Shown: positions 35,910-45,414, numbered from the stretch's first letter. The stretch: DNA of 64,000 nt from Aquimarina sp042434915 (GCF_042434915.1 NZ_CP170198.1:1178001-1242000); one strand, 5' to 3'. Notes: generated by a model not told the origin, from the letters alone. Translations and numbers: made by a program.

Positions 35910-36675
35910 ATTACTCTTTCAGTCATTTGGACTTTTCAAAAAATTGGAGTTCCAAAAACCATATAATTACGACATAAACGATTATACTAATTCAAAAGAA
36001 AGAAAATTAGAATTACATAAGGCATATTTAAAAGAGATTGAAAATGAAGAAAACAACAGATTAAATGTAATTGAAAATAAAACTTCACAATTAATCGCTC
36101 AAACTGGACTAATATTCTCTTTATTAAGCTTGTTTATTCCGTTCATCATTGACAAGGTTTTAGATTTCAACCTTTACCTTAAAATTCTATTTATAGTTGT
36201 TTTGGCTCTTGCCTATTTATTCTACATTCTTACAATAAATAATGCGCTGAAAAATTTTAATGTTAAAAACTTCATTTACGGTAAGAATTCACCAAAATCA
36301 GTTTTAATTAAACAAGATGTAAGTGTCAAAAAATTTCTAAAAATGGAGATAAAAGACTCTCTTTTTACAATAAACAATAACATTTTCATTACCAATGTAA
36401 AAGCTACAAATCTCATAACAGCTTATAATTCATTTAGGTTTGGAAATATATTCACATCAATATTAGTAGTGTTTTTATGTGCCTCATTATTATTTATTAG
36501 TTCTAAAACAGAAGAAATTAAAATAGAAAACCCAATTGAAATAAAACAATTTAAAGAGTATATTGAGACATTAAAAGAACAGAATCTGATTTTAAAAGAG
36601 CAGTTAAAAACGGAAAAGAAAGACACTCTTGCGAAAAACACTACTGGCAACAAAGTATCCTATGAAAAGCACTAG
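35896..36675 (+). CDS. membrane protein in the graspetide cluster, unknown function
   Basis: 259 residues. A charged N-terminus (about 1-65) is followed by two TM helices (GLIFSLLSLFIPFIIDKVL and LYLKILFIVVLALAYLFYIL, about 72-112), a soluble middle, a third TM (about 192-212) and a coiled-coil tail (KQFKEYIETLKEQNLILKEQ). It overlaps the ATP-grasp gene by 14 bp, so it is translationally coupled. I recognise no family. Possible roles are transport helper, self-immunity or assembly scaffold. I considered and rejected a cyclic-nucleotide effector for lack of a cyclase. Confidence 0.65.
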   Translation: MTKLKLLFQSFGLFKKLEFQKPYNYDINDYTNSKERKLELHKAYLKEIENEENNRLNVIENKTSQLIAQTGLIFSLLSLFIPFIIDKVLDFNLYLKILFIVVLALAYLFYILTINNALKNFNVKNFIYGKNSPKSVLIKQDVSVKKFLKMEIKDSLFTINNNIFITNVKATNLITAYNSFRFGNIFTSILVVFLCASLLFISSKTEEIKIENPIEIKQFKEYIETLKEQNLILKEQLKTEKKDTLAKNTTGNKVSYEKH

Positions 36676-37028
36676 CCTAGTTCCTTAAAATTAATATTTA
36701 TTTTTTAAGTATGTCATAATTGTTAATGATTAGCTATTGAAATAACTTGCTCGGCATCCTATATGTGATCCATTGTTTGATATGGTGGTCACCAGTATCT
36801 GTATGATTATACGTTATAAACTACTGGACATAGAAAAGTATGCTCGCTTAAAGACACGCTCAAAAGCGCAATAAAGAACGCTATCGGTAAGCCGAATAAG
36901 CGAAAAGTTCACGTAAGGTTTGATGCAGTGGGGTACTGATAGTTTTAGAAAAGTTATATCTTTAATAGATACAAATAGGAGTAGCGCTATGAAGTGTATG
37001 CTACTGTGAATGCTAAAAAATTGAAATT
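36676..37028. other. gap with a possible short gene remnant
   Basis: A coding-like stretch at about 36836-36940 reads KVCSLKDTLKSAIKNAIGK and ends KVHVRFDAVGY before a stop, with no full-length frame around it. It resembles nothing I can name. The rest is AT-rich. A TATCTTTA sequence upstream of sigZ may be a -7 element. Confidence 0.3.
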
Positions 37029-37565
37029 GTGAAAATTGAAATAAATTCTATATGGATTGACCTAAATGAAGAACTTTATATGTTTATTTTAGGAAAAATA
37101 AAAGATGAACAAATATCAAAAGACATCCTTCAAGAGGTTTTTCTCAAAATCCAAACTAAAATTCATCAGCTAAAGCATACTTCAAAACTGACATCTTGGG
37201 TGTACCAAATTACAAGAAATACCATTGTGGATTATTTTAGACAAGTAAGTGACAAAAATATATCAATAACTGATATAGATATTCCAGAAACAGAAGATCA
37301 TAATTTTGAGTACACCGATTTGACTAATTGTATTAATAAAAAATTAGAAAACCTTTCTTCCCAACATAAAGAAGCAATAATTTTAACCTCCTTCAAGGAT
37401 TATACACAAAAAGAATTAGCTTATCACCTAAATATATCCTACTCTGGAACCAAGTCTAGAGTGCAAAAAGCTAGAGAAATTTTAAAAGGAAACATTCTGG
37501 ACTGTCCAAATGTTGAATCCGATAATACAGGGAAACTTCTAGATTTTGAAAATGATGCAAAATAA
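37029..37565 (+). CDS. sigZ: RNA polymerase sigma factor SigZ-type (sigma-70 family ECF)
   Basis: 178 residues. Region 2 is about 10-75 (YMFILGKIKDEQISKDILQE; LTSWVYQITRNTIVDYFR), the -10-binding helices. Region 4 is about 105-160 (LSSQHKEAIILTSFKDYTQK; ELAYHLNISYSGTKSRVQKA), a classical helix-turn-helix. The C-terminal segment with DNTGKLLDFE is typical of SigZ. The start is GTG at 37029. No anti-sigma gene is next to it; the PhzF-family gene follows after 57 bp. Regulon unknown. Confidence 0.85.
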   Translation: MKIEINSIWIDLNEELYMFILGKIKDEQISKDILQEVFLKIQTKIHQLKHTSKLTSWVYQITRNTIVDYFRQVSDKNISITDIDIPETEDHNFEYTDLTNCINKKLENLSSQHKEAIILTSFKDYTQKELAYHLNISYSGTKSRVQKAREILKGNILDCPNVESDNTGKLLDFENDAK

Positions 37566-37622
37566 TTACGTCTTTTTATAGCTAATACCGTCTATTAGAC
37601 ATAACATATAAAAATATAAGAA

Positions 37623-38501
37623 ATGGACAATTCAAAATTAGTTACAGTGCAAATCTTAAATGCTTTTGCAGTTGATGGAAAAGGGGGTAATCCAGCAGGT
37701 GTTGTATTAAATGCAGACAAGTTTTCTAATTCAGAGAAGTTAGAAATCTCAAAAAAAGTAGGTTTATCAGAAACTGCTTTTGTATCCAAATCAGAAACCG
37801 AGGATTTTAAACTAGATTTCTTTACACCTACAAAACAAATCGCACATTGTGGTCACGCCACAGTAGCTACATTTTCGTTCTTAAAACAAATAGGCGCGTT
37901 AAAAAATGATAATTCTACTAAAGAAACAATAGATGGGAAACGGAGAATAGAGATGATTGGAGATATAGCATTTATGGAACAATTAGCTCCAAAGTATATT
38001 GATGTAAGTCACAAAGAAAGTGTAATTCTACAATCATTGAGATTAAAGAGAACCGACTTGATTCCAAATGCTCCAATTCAATTAGTAAACACTGGAAATT
38101 CCTTCGTAATCGTTCCTGTTAAAAGCAAAGAGATTTTAAAAAAAATCATTCCAGATTTTGACTTGATAAAAGAAATCAGTGATGAATTCGATTTAATTGG
38201 TTACTATGTGTTTTCTACCGATACAGAATACGACGCTACTACAAGAATGTTTGGTCCTCGTTATGGAATTTTAGAGGAATCGGGAACAGGCATGGCGGCT
38301 GGACCACTTGCGTGTTATTTATTTGATATTTTAAAAATCAAGAAAAAAAGTTTTAACATTCAACAAGGAAAATATATGAAAGAACCTTCTCCAAGTTTAA
38401 TTATACTTAAATTACGAATTGATAACGAAAAAATAAAGGATTTAATGGCTGGTGGGAAAGGAATACTAAATAAACAATTAGAGATTAAAATAAATATCTA
38501 A
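37623..38501 (+). CDS. PhzF family phenazine-biosynthesis-like isomerase
   Basis: 292 residues with the two-lobed diaminopimelate-epimerase fold. FAVDGKGGNPAGVVL (about 14-28), GLSETAFV (with the catalytic Glu), FTPTKQIAHCGHATVATF and GILEESGTGMAAGPLACYL mark the family. No other phenazine gene is near, so I call only a PhzF-like isomerase/epimerase of unknown substrate. It is probably in an operon with sigZ and ends before a strong terminator. Confidence 0.88.
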   Translation: MDNSKLVTVQILNAFAVDGKGGNPAGVVLNADKFSNSEKLEISKKVGLSETAFVSKSETEDFKLDFFTPTKQIAHCGHATVATFSFLKQIGALKNDNSTKETIDGKRRIEMIGDIAFMEQLAPKYIDVSHKESVILQSLRLKRTDLIPNAPIQLVNTGNSFVIVPVKSKEILKKIIPDFDLIKEISDEFDLIGYYVFSTDTEYDATTRMFGPRYGILEESGTGMAAGPLACYLFDILKIKKKSFNIQQGKYMKEPSPSLIILKLRIDNEKIKDLMAGGKGILNKQLEIKINI

Positions 38502-38548
38502 AATCATGAAAATTAAATTTTAAACCGTTGCATAAAAAACATTATAAA

Positions 38549-38581
38549 AATAAACTGCCCTTTAAGGGCAGTTTATTTTTT
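38549..38581 (+). terminator. terminator after the PhzF-family gene
   Basis: AATAAACTGCCCTT and AAGGGCAGTTTATT form a 14-bp stem with a minimal loop and a T-run to 38581. Confidence 0.9.
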
Positions 38582-38743
38582 GACTATCTAACAAGTATCT
38601 ATTTTCCTCTTTATAATATCTATGTTTACATACCTCTAGATATTGGTACAATCACTATTTATCATTCTTACTTTGAAACGAATAGCGAATTTTTGATAAA
38701 TATTCAATGCAATTTTTCAACTATCAATTATAACTGTTTTATA

Positions 38744-39139
38744 CTGTTTCAGAGGGCGTTGCATCGGTTGCGGACGATTTCGTTCTATTTCAGAGGGTGT
38801 TGCATCAGTTGCGGACGATTTCGTTCTGTTTCAGAGGGCGTTGCATCGGTTGCGGATGGTTTCGTTCTGTTTCAGAGGGCGTTGCATCGGTTGCGGACGG
38901 TTTCGTTCTGTTTCAGAGGGTGTTGCATTGGTTGCGGACGATTTCGTTCTGTATCAGAGGGCGTTACATCGGTTGCGGACGGTTTCGTTCTATTTCAGAG
39001 AGCGTTACATCGGTTGCGGACGATTTCGTTCTGTTTCAGAGTGTGTTGCATCGGTTGCGGATGGTTTCGTTCTGTTTCAGAGTGTGTTGCATTGGTTGCT
39101 GATGGTTTTGTGCCGTTTCAGAGTACGTTGCATCGGTTG
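38744..39139. repeat. 41-bp tandem array 2 (9 full copies plus partial ends)
   Basis: Units start at 38758, 38799, 38840, 38881, 38922, 38963, 39004, 39045 and 39086, with a partial unit at 39127 and a 14-nt partial tail before 38758. Each starts GTTGCATCGG (some GTTACATCGG or GTTGCATTGG), and a GGACG-ATTT-CGTTC-type stem follows. The sequence differs from array 1, but the period is identical and both units share GTTGCnnCnnTTG at the same phase. All plus frames are open, so the overlapping ORFs are not genes. 39140-39445 is AT-rich and without features. Confidence 0.97.
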
Positions 39140-39445
39140 TGCTATCATATCCTTCAGAATTTTTTTGAATTCAATAAAAAATACCTAATTCCACCACTGG
39201 TCGTTCAGTAGCTAAGACCTATCCTTTTTTGTACATCATATAAATTTTGCTTCCGCCAAATAATACAAAGATAAAATAGGAATATTATAACATTTACGTA
39301 CGTTTTTTTATAAAAACATTGGGAATGCTCAAGGGTTTATAATGTTTACTTTAGAAGCTCCATTAGCTCCAAATAAAAGTTATCAGTATTGATACATTTT
39401 ATTAAAATTTATAACCAAAAAATTAACAATCACACATTTCAAATT

Positions 39446-41578
39446 ATGGAAGAAAAAGCTAAAAAAGGAACTCAAAAAATTGAAGATTTAAAAACGTATC
39501 AAAAAGAAGTAAAAGACACAGCTTTAACGACAAACCAAGGGTTAAAAGTAAATGATACTAACAATTCTCTAAAATCTGGAGAACGGGGTTCGACCTTGTT
39601 AGAGGACTTCTTACTACGAGAAAAGATTCATAGTTTTGATCATGAAAGAATTCCAGAACGAATAGTGCATGCAAGAGGGAGTGCAGCACATGGATACTTT
39701 GAGCTATATGAGAGTATCGAAACCTATACCAAAGCAGGTATTTTTACAGATACGACTAGAAAAACCCCAGTTTTTGTAAGATTCTCTACAGTTGCAGGTT
39801 CCAAAGGATCTCCAGATCTGGCTCGGGATGTACGAGGATTTGCTGTAAAATTTTATACAAAAGAGGGAACATGGGATTTGGTAGGTAATAATATGCCCAT
39901 CTTTTTTATACAGGATGCTATGAAATTTCCAGATCTGATCCATTCGGTAAAACCAGAACCTAATAAAGAAATTCCGCAAGCAGCCTCTGCCCACGATACC
40001 TTTTACGATTTTGTATCATTAACCACAGAAACATTGCACAATCATATCTGGGCAATGAGTGATCGAGCTATACCTAGAAGCTATCGAATGATGGAGGGCT
40101 TTGGTATACACACTTTTAGACTTATTAATAAAGAAGGAAAGTCCCATTTTGTTAAATTTCATTGGAAGCCTAAACTTGGCGTGCACTCGGTTACTTGGGA
40201 TGAAGCTGTTAAAATTAATGGTGCAGATTCTGATTTTCATCGTAGAGACCTTTGGGATGCTATTGAAGCAGGCGAATATCCAGAGTGGGAGCTAGGTTTA
40301 CAAATCATTCCTCAAGAGGATGAACACAAATTTGATTTTGATTTACTAGATCCAACAAAACTGATTCCCGAAGAGATGGTACCGGTAAAAATTGTGGGTA
40401 AAATGGTACTTAATAAAAATCCAGAAAACTTTTTTGCCGAAACAGAGCAAGTTGCTTTTTTACCAGGCCATGTTGTTCCTGGCATTGATTTTACAAATGA
40501 CCCATTGTTACAAGGTCGCTTGTTTTCATACCGGGATACACAGCTATCAAGACTAGGCAGCATCAATTTTGATCAAATACCGATCAACCGACCGATCGTT
40601 GAGACTCACAACAATCAAAGAGATGGACATATGCAGATGGCAATTCCGAAAGGTCAGACAGCGTATTTTCCAAACTCATTAAGTGGTGGTTGTCCGTATT
40701 TATCAACGATAGCAGAGGGAGGTTTTGATTCGTATGAGGAACGAATAGATGCCAAAAAAATTCGAACTCGCAGTGAGAGTTTTAGTGACCATTTTTCACA
40801 GCCAGCCTTATTTTATAGAAGTCTAGCCTCATGGGAAAAAGAGCATGTTGCCAATGCATATACTTTTGAACTGGGTAAATGTACACATAAACATATACAG
40901 CAGCGAATGCTTTGGTTAATCCAACAAATCGACGAAGAGCTGGCAAAAAAGGTAGCTGATGGTTTAGGTATTGATATACCCAAAACAATCGATAAACCAA
41001 TAAATCAAGCAATTGGAGCAGATGCCGATGTAGAGAAACATCAACCCGGACCCAAAAAGATATATTTGGATAGTTCGCCAGCGCTTAGTCAAGCAAATAC
41101 CAAGTTTGATAGTATAGCAACACGACAAATTGCGATCCTAGCAGCAGATGGTTTTGATATGACTGCATATAAAAAGGTAAAGGATATGTTGGATACGCAT
41201 GGTGCTGTACCCAAAATTATTGCACCAACTGGAGGAACCATCCACTGTGATCAAAATATGGAACACAAAGTAGACGCATCCATTATGACCACAGAAAGTG
41301 TATTGTTTGATGCGGTATATATTGCAGGAGGTAGCAAATCTGTTGATAAACTCTTACAAAACTCAAAGTATATCAAGTTTATCAATGAGGCGTTTAAACA
41401 TTGCAAAGCAATTGCTGCAGACCAAGAAGGAGAAAAGCTAATTGATGCATCGTTTGTAAGTAATTATAAAAATGACAACGCTGTTTTGATTAACGAAGAT
41501 CCAAAGGTTTTCAAAAAAGCGATCGCTAATCATAGAAATTGGGAGCGTATGACAGTAACCGATGAAGTTCCTGTATAA
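39446..41578 (+). CDS. katE: large-subunit catalase (HPII type) with C-terminal flavodoxin/GATase-like domain
   Basis: 710 residues from MEEKAKKGTQKIEDL; an in-frame ATG 19 codons upstream is less likely. The heme catalase core carries the catalytic His in VHARGSAAHGYFE (H75) and Asn in VGNNMPIFF, and the proximal heme Tyr in LFSYRDTQLSRLG. The last about 150 residues (RQIAILAADGFDMTAYKKVK; YIAGGSKSVDKLL) form the DJ-1/GATase1-like domain of clade 2 catalases. Converts hydrogen peroxide to water and oxygen. Standing alone beside a repeat array; regulation not visible. Confidence 0.95.
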   Translation: MEEKAKKGTQKIEDLKTYQKEVKDTALTTNQGLKVNDTNNSLKSGERGSTLLEDFLLREKIHSFDHERIPERIVHARGSAAHGYFELYESIETYTKAGIFTDTTRKTPVFVRFSTVAGSKGSPDLARDVRGFAVKFYTKEGTWDLVGNNMPIFFIQDAMKFPDLIHSVKPEPNKEIPQAASAHDTFYDFVSLTTETLHNHIWAMSDRAIPRSYRMMEGFGIHTFRLINKEGKSHFVKFHWKPKLGVHSVTWDEAVKINGADSDFHRRDLWDAIEAGEYPEWELGLQIIPQEDEHKFDFDLLDPTKLIPEEMVPVKIVGKMVLNKNPENFFAETEQVAFLPGHVVPGIDFTNDPLLQGRLFSYRDTQLSRLGSINFDQIPINRPIVETHNNQRDGHMQMAIPKGQTAYFPNSLSGGCPYLSTIAEGGFDSYEERIDAKKIRTRSESFSDHFSQPALFYRSLASWEKEHVANAYTFELGKCTHKHIQQRMLWLIQQIDEELAKKVADGLGIDIPKTIDKPINQAIGADADVEKHQPGPKKIYLDSSPALSQANTKFDSIATRQIAILAADGFDMTAYKKVKDMLDTHGAVPKIIAPTGGTIHCDQNMEHKVDASIMTTESVLFDAVYIAGGSKSVDKLLQNSKYIKFINEAFKHCKAIAADQEGEKLIDASFVSNYKNDNAVLINEDPKVFKKAIANHRNWERMTVTDEVPV

Positions 41579-41597
41579 TCTATTTAATATATAAAAG

Positions 41598-41635
41598 ACT
41601 TCCAGAAGTTAGTATTCGTAATGATTTCTGGAAGT
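41598..41635 (+). terminator. hairpin after katE
   Basis: ACTTCCAGAA pairs with TTCTGGAAGT across an 18-base loop. There is no T-run; a weak terminator or 3' stabiliser. Confidence 0.4.
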
Positions 41636-41684
41636 TATAAGGTTAATTCCTATAAAACAAAGTAGTAAATAAAATAGTTTAGCT

Positions 41685-42212
41685 ATGAGTAGAGCATTTG
41701 TTAAAGAAGATGATCAAGAGGAAGTACCAATAGTGCCACCCAGAGCTCATTTACCAGAAGGTTTTGTAAATTACGTAACGCCTTTGGGGTTAAAATTACT
41801 CAATGAAGAAAAGCAAGATATTATAGCCAGAAAATCAACAGTACCTATTGATAATGATAAAGAAAGGCGGTTGACGCTCACAATACTAGATGGTAGATTA
41901 CAGCTTTTAAATAATCGAATTGCTACAGCAAAGGTTGTACGACCAGAAAAGCAATTAAGCAAAGATTCGGTACGTTTTGGAGCACATGTCACTTTAAAAA
42001 ATAATGAGACAAATCAAGTTGAAAATTTTCAGATCGTAGGTGTAGACGAAGCAGATATTAGTCAGGGCAAGATTGCTTTTACATCACCAATGGCAAGAAT
42101 CTTACTAAATAAACATATTGGCGATACCGCTACCTTAATTCTTACAAAAGGAAGTATTGTATATGAATTAATTGATATATCCTATCCCGACTACACTGTA
42201 AAAAATGTTTAA
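41685..42212 (+). CDS. GreA/GreB family transcription elongation factor-like protein
   Basis: 175 residues. MSRAFVKEDDQEEVPIVPPR at the start and HLPEGFVNYVTPLGLKLL are characteristic of the flavobacterial GreA/B-like branch. The C-terminal FKBP-like domain (VRFGAHVTLKNNETNQVENF; QIVGVDEADISQGKIAFTSP) binds the polymerase, and the N-terminal coiled coil would reach the secondary channel to stimulate RNA cleavage. The coiled coil is short relative to true GreA, so the activity may differ. Confidence 0.82.
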   Translation: MSRAFVKEDDQEEVPIVPPRAHLPEGFVNYVTPLGLKLLNEEKQDIIARKSTVPIDNDKERRLTLTILDGRLQLLNNRIATAKVVRPEKQLSKDSVRFGAHVTLKNNETNQVENFQIVGVDEADISQGKIAFTSPMARILLNKHIGDTATLILTKGSIVYELIDISYPDYTVKNV

Positions 42213-42318
42213 GAGTCTCTGTAAATAAGGTTGTTAGTGTGTGTAAAATCTTTAGTATCGTATAAAATATTTGATTTCAAAAAAAATACTAAATTTACAT
42301 CCTTAAAACACCAACGAC

Positions 42319-42660
42319 ATGAATAAAATATTAGTAGTACTAACATTGATTTTAACCGCTAGCTTTACAACTTTAGGAAATAATCAAATAGAAGAAGTAA
42401 CCGTAACATATAACGGACAGTCTGATAAAGCATATTATTTTACAAATAAAGAGACTGGTAAGGTTATGGAAATAACTTTTGTAAGCAAACAAGCAATCTC
42501 GAAGTATGATTTGAGCGCCAAAGAAAACATTGGGAAAGCTTTTGTAATTACGTATGAAAAAGACCAAATCGAAGTTACTAGTACAGACACGCCTACTGAT
42601 GCAGAGGTAAAGCAGTATAAGCATCGTCTTATATTAACAGATATCAAAGCGGTAGAATAA
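42319..42660 (+). CDS. small secreted hypothetical protein
   Basis: 113 residues. Signal peptide MNKILVVLTLILTASFTTLG, then a compact beta-rich domain with VTVTYNGQSDKAYYFTNKET and KAFVITYEKDQIEVTSTDTP. No family is recognised. A good terminator follows and the iron operon runs convergent to it. Confidence 0.6.
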   Translation: MNKILVVLTLILTASFTTLGNNQIEEVTVTYNGQSDKAYYFTNKETGKVMEITFVSKQAISKYDLSAKENIGKAFVITYEKDQIEVTSTDTPTDAEVKQYKHRLILTDIKAVE

Positions 42661-42683
42661 AAAAATCGTTTAATAGTATATAA

Positions 42684-42713
42684 AAACCTGATCCTATTTT
42701 GATCAGGTTTTTT
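42684..42713 (+). terminator. terminator between the small secreted protein and the iron operon
   Basis: AAACCTGATC-CTATTTT-GATCAGGTTT and a T-run. Confidence 0.85.
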
Positions 42714-42750
42714 AATTTATAGGAAAAGGTTTTTAATGTTTACAATGTTG

Positions 42751-44787
42751 CTATTCAAATTCTTTGGTCCATTGTTGTATACTACGCACTAATAAACCAC
42801 TTGTAGTAGCCATTAATGCTAAAATTAATATCTCAGATACATTCGAAGTTTCATATATAATCGCTGTGATAAAGTGATATATATTAAATACTCCCAAAAG
42901 TATTGCCCAAATTAAAGACGTTTGCTTAAACCAATTTTTAGAAATTTCTAATGTAGTAAGGCAAAATACCATGGCAATACCTTCAAATAAAATTCTATAC
43001 AAATGATGTTCAAGAGGGACATCACCAGTAGCACCTTCAATCATTAAACTTTCATTATAATAAACCCCAAAGAGTCCATAGATATGGTGTAGAATAAAGC
43101 CTACACTAATAATTAACCAGTATATTGAAATTTTTGTTCTCATAAATTTAATCCTTTTTGTATAGTTGTTAATTTGAGTAGAAGAATTTTTGGCTTTTAA
43201 TTCTTGGTAATAAATCGTCTTAAGATTGTTATGATCAACTTTGGGTACTGGGCGCTTCAATTTAGAATAAATAAATAATGCGATTAACGATAGTATGATC
43301 CATAATACATCGATGATTAGAACATCATAATTTTTTTCAAGTATCGTTCTCCAAAGCCAATTGCCAGAAACCATACCATTAACGATGGGAATTATAAGCC
43401 CCATAAGCCCCCCTGATAGAAGCGAGTACCTGTTTGTATAATAATTATCTCTTTTGAATCTGAAAAATAGGGTAAGTAATAACCATCCTACAAAGAAAAC
43501 TATATATAAAAGCGTCATACGCGAGGCAACCAAACTACTTGGTATCAATTTGGAAACTATAAATGTCAATGCAGTGATGGGAAACATACTTAGACAAATT
43601 GCCATATATATATGTCCAACTTTTCGGTTATATAGTTTTTGAGCAATAGGAATTTTCTTTTTGTTTCTGGCTTCTAACCAAATAAGTACTCCAGTGATAA
43701 TAACAAAGCAGGTAATAAGAGCCATCAAAAAGTAAAGTGCTTTTAACCAAATACCCCCATAATCTCCAAAATGTAATCGTTTGATAGCAATCTCAACAGC
43801 TTCAACATAGTCGTTATCATAAGGATTTTTTATGGATTCAATTGAATTTGATGCCAAGTCATATACAACCCGACCATATCCAACAAACTTTTCATCAACT
43901 CCCAGTAGACCATCCACCTGCAATTTCATAGAGACGTCTCCATAGTTACGAATATATATTTGGTTTACTTCAAAATTATCCCACAGTGTCGTGGCTTTTT
44001 TCATAAAATCATTGATATTCAACACTGTATCAGCCTTGGTTTCTATAGGGTAGGTTTTACTCATAGGCCGTAGGTCTTCTAACAATTGTTTCTGATCATT
44101 GTCGTAGATAAAATTAGCAGGAAGTAATACCAAGGTTGATAAACATAGAAAGCAACTGGTAACAGCAAAAACAAGCTGAAATGGTATTCCGAGTACGCCA
44201 AGTGCTGTATGCGCATCTGTCCATATGGTTTTAAGTTTTGACGTTGGTCTGAAAAGATTAAAATTAGAAATTATTTTTTTCCAATGAATAACGATACCGG
44301 TTATAATTGCAAATAAGAAGAAAAACGCAACAAAGCCAGCAATATAAATTCCGACCGTAGGTATTTGATGAAAAAAATGTAGTCTATATAATAATTCACC
44401 TAGACTGTAAAATCCATAGTAAGGAGTAATCGCATAGCTATCTTGATTAACAAAAAAATAGGTGGGTTTATCCGTTGGTGTAGTGATTGCAGAATCTTGT
44501 GATGCACTTAAAATTACATAAGTTTCTTTTTTTGCATCTGGAGGAATGATCCGAATGTCACGTCCATAAAGTTCATAGCCATCATCGCTGATCGTTTTTA
44601 CCAACTTTTCATAATCAATAGCATCTGCAGTAAGAGTAGTAGTTGTAGTTCCTTTTTCCCAAGCTGTAATCTCATCTTTAACCAACGCAAAGGCACCTGC
44701 AAAAAACATGATATATAAAGCAACACTAATTACAATGCCACTAACGGTATGTGTGTGAAAAAATACATTATAGGTACGCTTACTCAT
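42751..44787 (-). CDS. PepSY-associated TM protein, iron-uptake (FoxB-like) with long C-terminal membrane extension
   Basis: 678 residues. An N-terminal helix of PepSY_TM type (FFHTHTVSGIVISVALYIMF, about 9-28) is followed by a PepSY-rich periplasmic stretch and further helices with the FGDYGGIWLKALYFLMALI segment. The rest (about 400-678) has several extra TM helices and a divergent end. Typical PepSY_TM siderophore reductases are about 370-500 residues, so this is longer, probably a fused membrane module. It is the last gene of the siderophore-receptor operon. I infer a ferric-siderophore reductase or inner-membrane partner. Confidence 0.75.
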   Translation of the reverse strand: MSKRTYNVFFHTHTVSGIVISVALYIMFFAGAFALVKDEITAWEKGTTTTTLTADAIDYEKLVKTISDDGYELYGRDIRIIPPDAKKETYVILSASQDSAITTPTDKPTYFFVNQDSYAITPYYGFYSLGELLYRLHFFHQIPTVGIYIAGFVAFFFLFAIITGIVIHWKKIISNFNLFRPTSKLKTIWTDAHTALGVLGIPFQLVFAVTSCFLCLSTLVLLPANFIYDNDQKQLLEDLRPMSKTYPIETKADTVLNINDFMKKATTLWDNFEVNQIYIRNYGDVSMKLQVDGLLGVDEKFVGYGRVVYDLASNSIESIKNPYDNDYVEAVEIAIKRLHFGDYGGIWLKALYFLMALITCFVIITGVLIWLEARNKKKIPIAQKLYNRKVGHIYMAICLSMFPITALTFIVSKLIPSSLVASRMTLLYIVFFVGWLLLTLFFRFKRDNYYTNRYSLLSGGLMGLIIPIVNGMVSGNWLWRTILEKNYDVLIIDVLWIILSLIALFIYSKLKRPVPKVDHNNLKTIYYQELKAKNSSTQINNYTKRIKFMRTKISIYWLIISVGFILHHIYGLFGVYYNESLMIEGATGDVPLEHHLYRILFEGIAMVFCLTTLEISKNWFKQTSLIWAILLGVFNIYHFITAIIYETSNVSEILILALMATTSGLLVRSIQQWTKEFE

Positions 44788-44799
44788 CGTCTACACAAA

Positions 44800-45084
44800 T
44801 TAAAATTTTAATAAATAAACCAAAATACTACCCAGAAATATGAGAAGTATATAAAGTATTAAAACACTCCAACCATTCTTAAATAGAAATGGAACAATAC
44901 ATAATAACATCCATAATAAAAAAATACTATACATTGAAGTAGCAATTACTATGGGTTGGGGGAGTATATATGCCAAAATGATATGCACAAGAGAAGATAC
45001 TATGTAACCACCGATAATACCCGCTGTTAACTTAGCAAAACGCTGGGCATTTGATTGTGTTAAATATTTTTGATTTGCAGGCAT
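44800..45084 (-). CDS. DUF3649-like small membrane protein
   Basis: 94 residues with three TM helices: LTAGIIGGYIVSSLVHIILA, PIVIATSMYSIFLLWMLLCI and GWSVLILYILLIFLGSILVY. Small DUF3649 proteins lie beside DUF3325 and PepSY proteins in siderophore-receptor operons of other bacteria, and position and layout fit that here. Assignment by size, topology and context only. Confidence 0.6.
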   Translation of the reverse strand: MPANQKYLTQSNAQRFAKLTAGIIGGYIVSSLVHIILAYILPQPIVIATSMYSIFLLWMLLCIVPFLFKNGWSVLILYILLIFLGSILVYLLKF

Positions 45085-45090
45085 AGTTGG

Positions 45091-45414
45091 TTAAAATAAA
45101 TTAATTATAAAAAGTAATAACAAGAGAAACAATACGTGTTTAAAAGTAAAGATGTGTAATGGCGTCAGTACTATAAAAAGGCTCCAAATTGTCATTAATG
45201 AAAGTGTTACAAAAAATACACCTGCACCAAACCCTATGGTTAACACAGCTACCACTACACTAATTATAAGTACTGTAAAACCAATAAATTTTGAAAATTT
45301 AGAATGATGCTGAAGCCAAATGTGCAACCTGTTTGAGGATAAAACTTTAATACGTTCTGAGCTTGCATATAACAAATAGCAACTTAAAGCTACACAGTAA
45401 AGGGTTAATAGCAT
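45091..45414 (-). CDS. DUF3325-like small membrane protein
   Basis: 107 residues with about three helices (MLLTLYCVALSCYLLYAS, FIGFTVLIISVVVAVLTI, FVTLSLMTIWSLFIVLTP) and the motif ASSERIKVLS after the first. This fits the DUF3325 partner in the same operon type. It sits 65 bp after the receptor gene and 6 bp before DUF3649. Function not known; likely an accessory part of the iron-uptake system. Confidence 0.6.
   Translation of the reverse strand: MLLTLYCVALSCYLLYASSERIKVLSSNRLHIWLQHHSKFSKFIGFTVLIISVVVAVLTIGFGAGVFFVTLSLMTIWSLFIVLTPLHIFTFKHVLFLLLLLFIINLF

Noticed and set aside
35896..36675. Cyclic-nucleotide or phage-defence membrane effector
   Set aside because: No cyclase or other defence gene; the gene is translationally coupled to the RiPP ligase.
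38528..39211. Cys/Arg/Phe-rich repetitive ORFs in several frames
   Set aside because: Products of the second 41-bp array; all frames are open and no gene-like composition.
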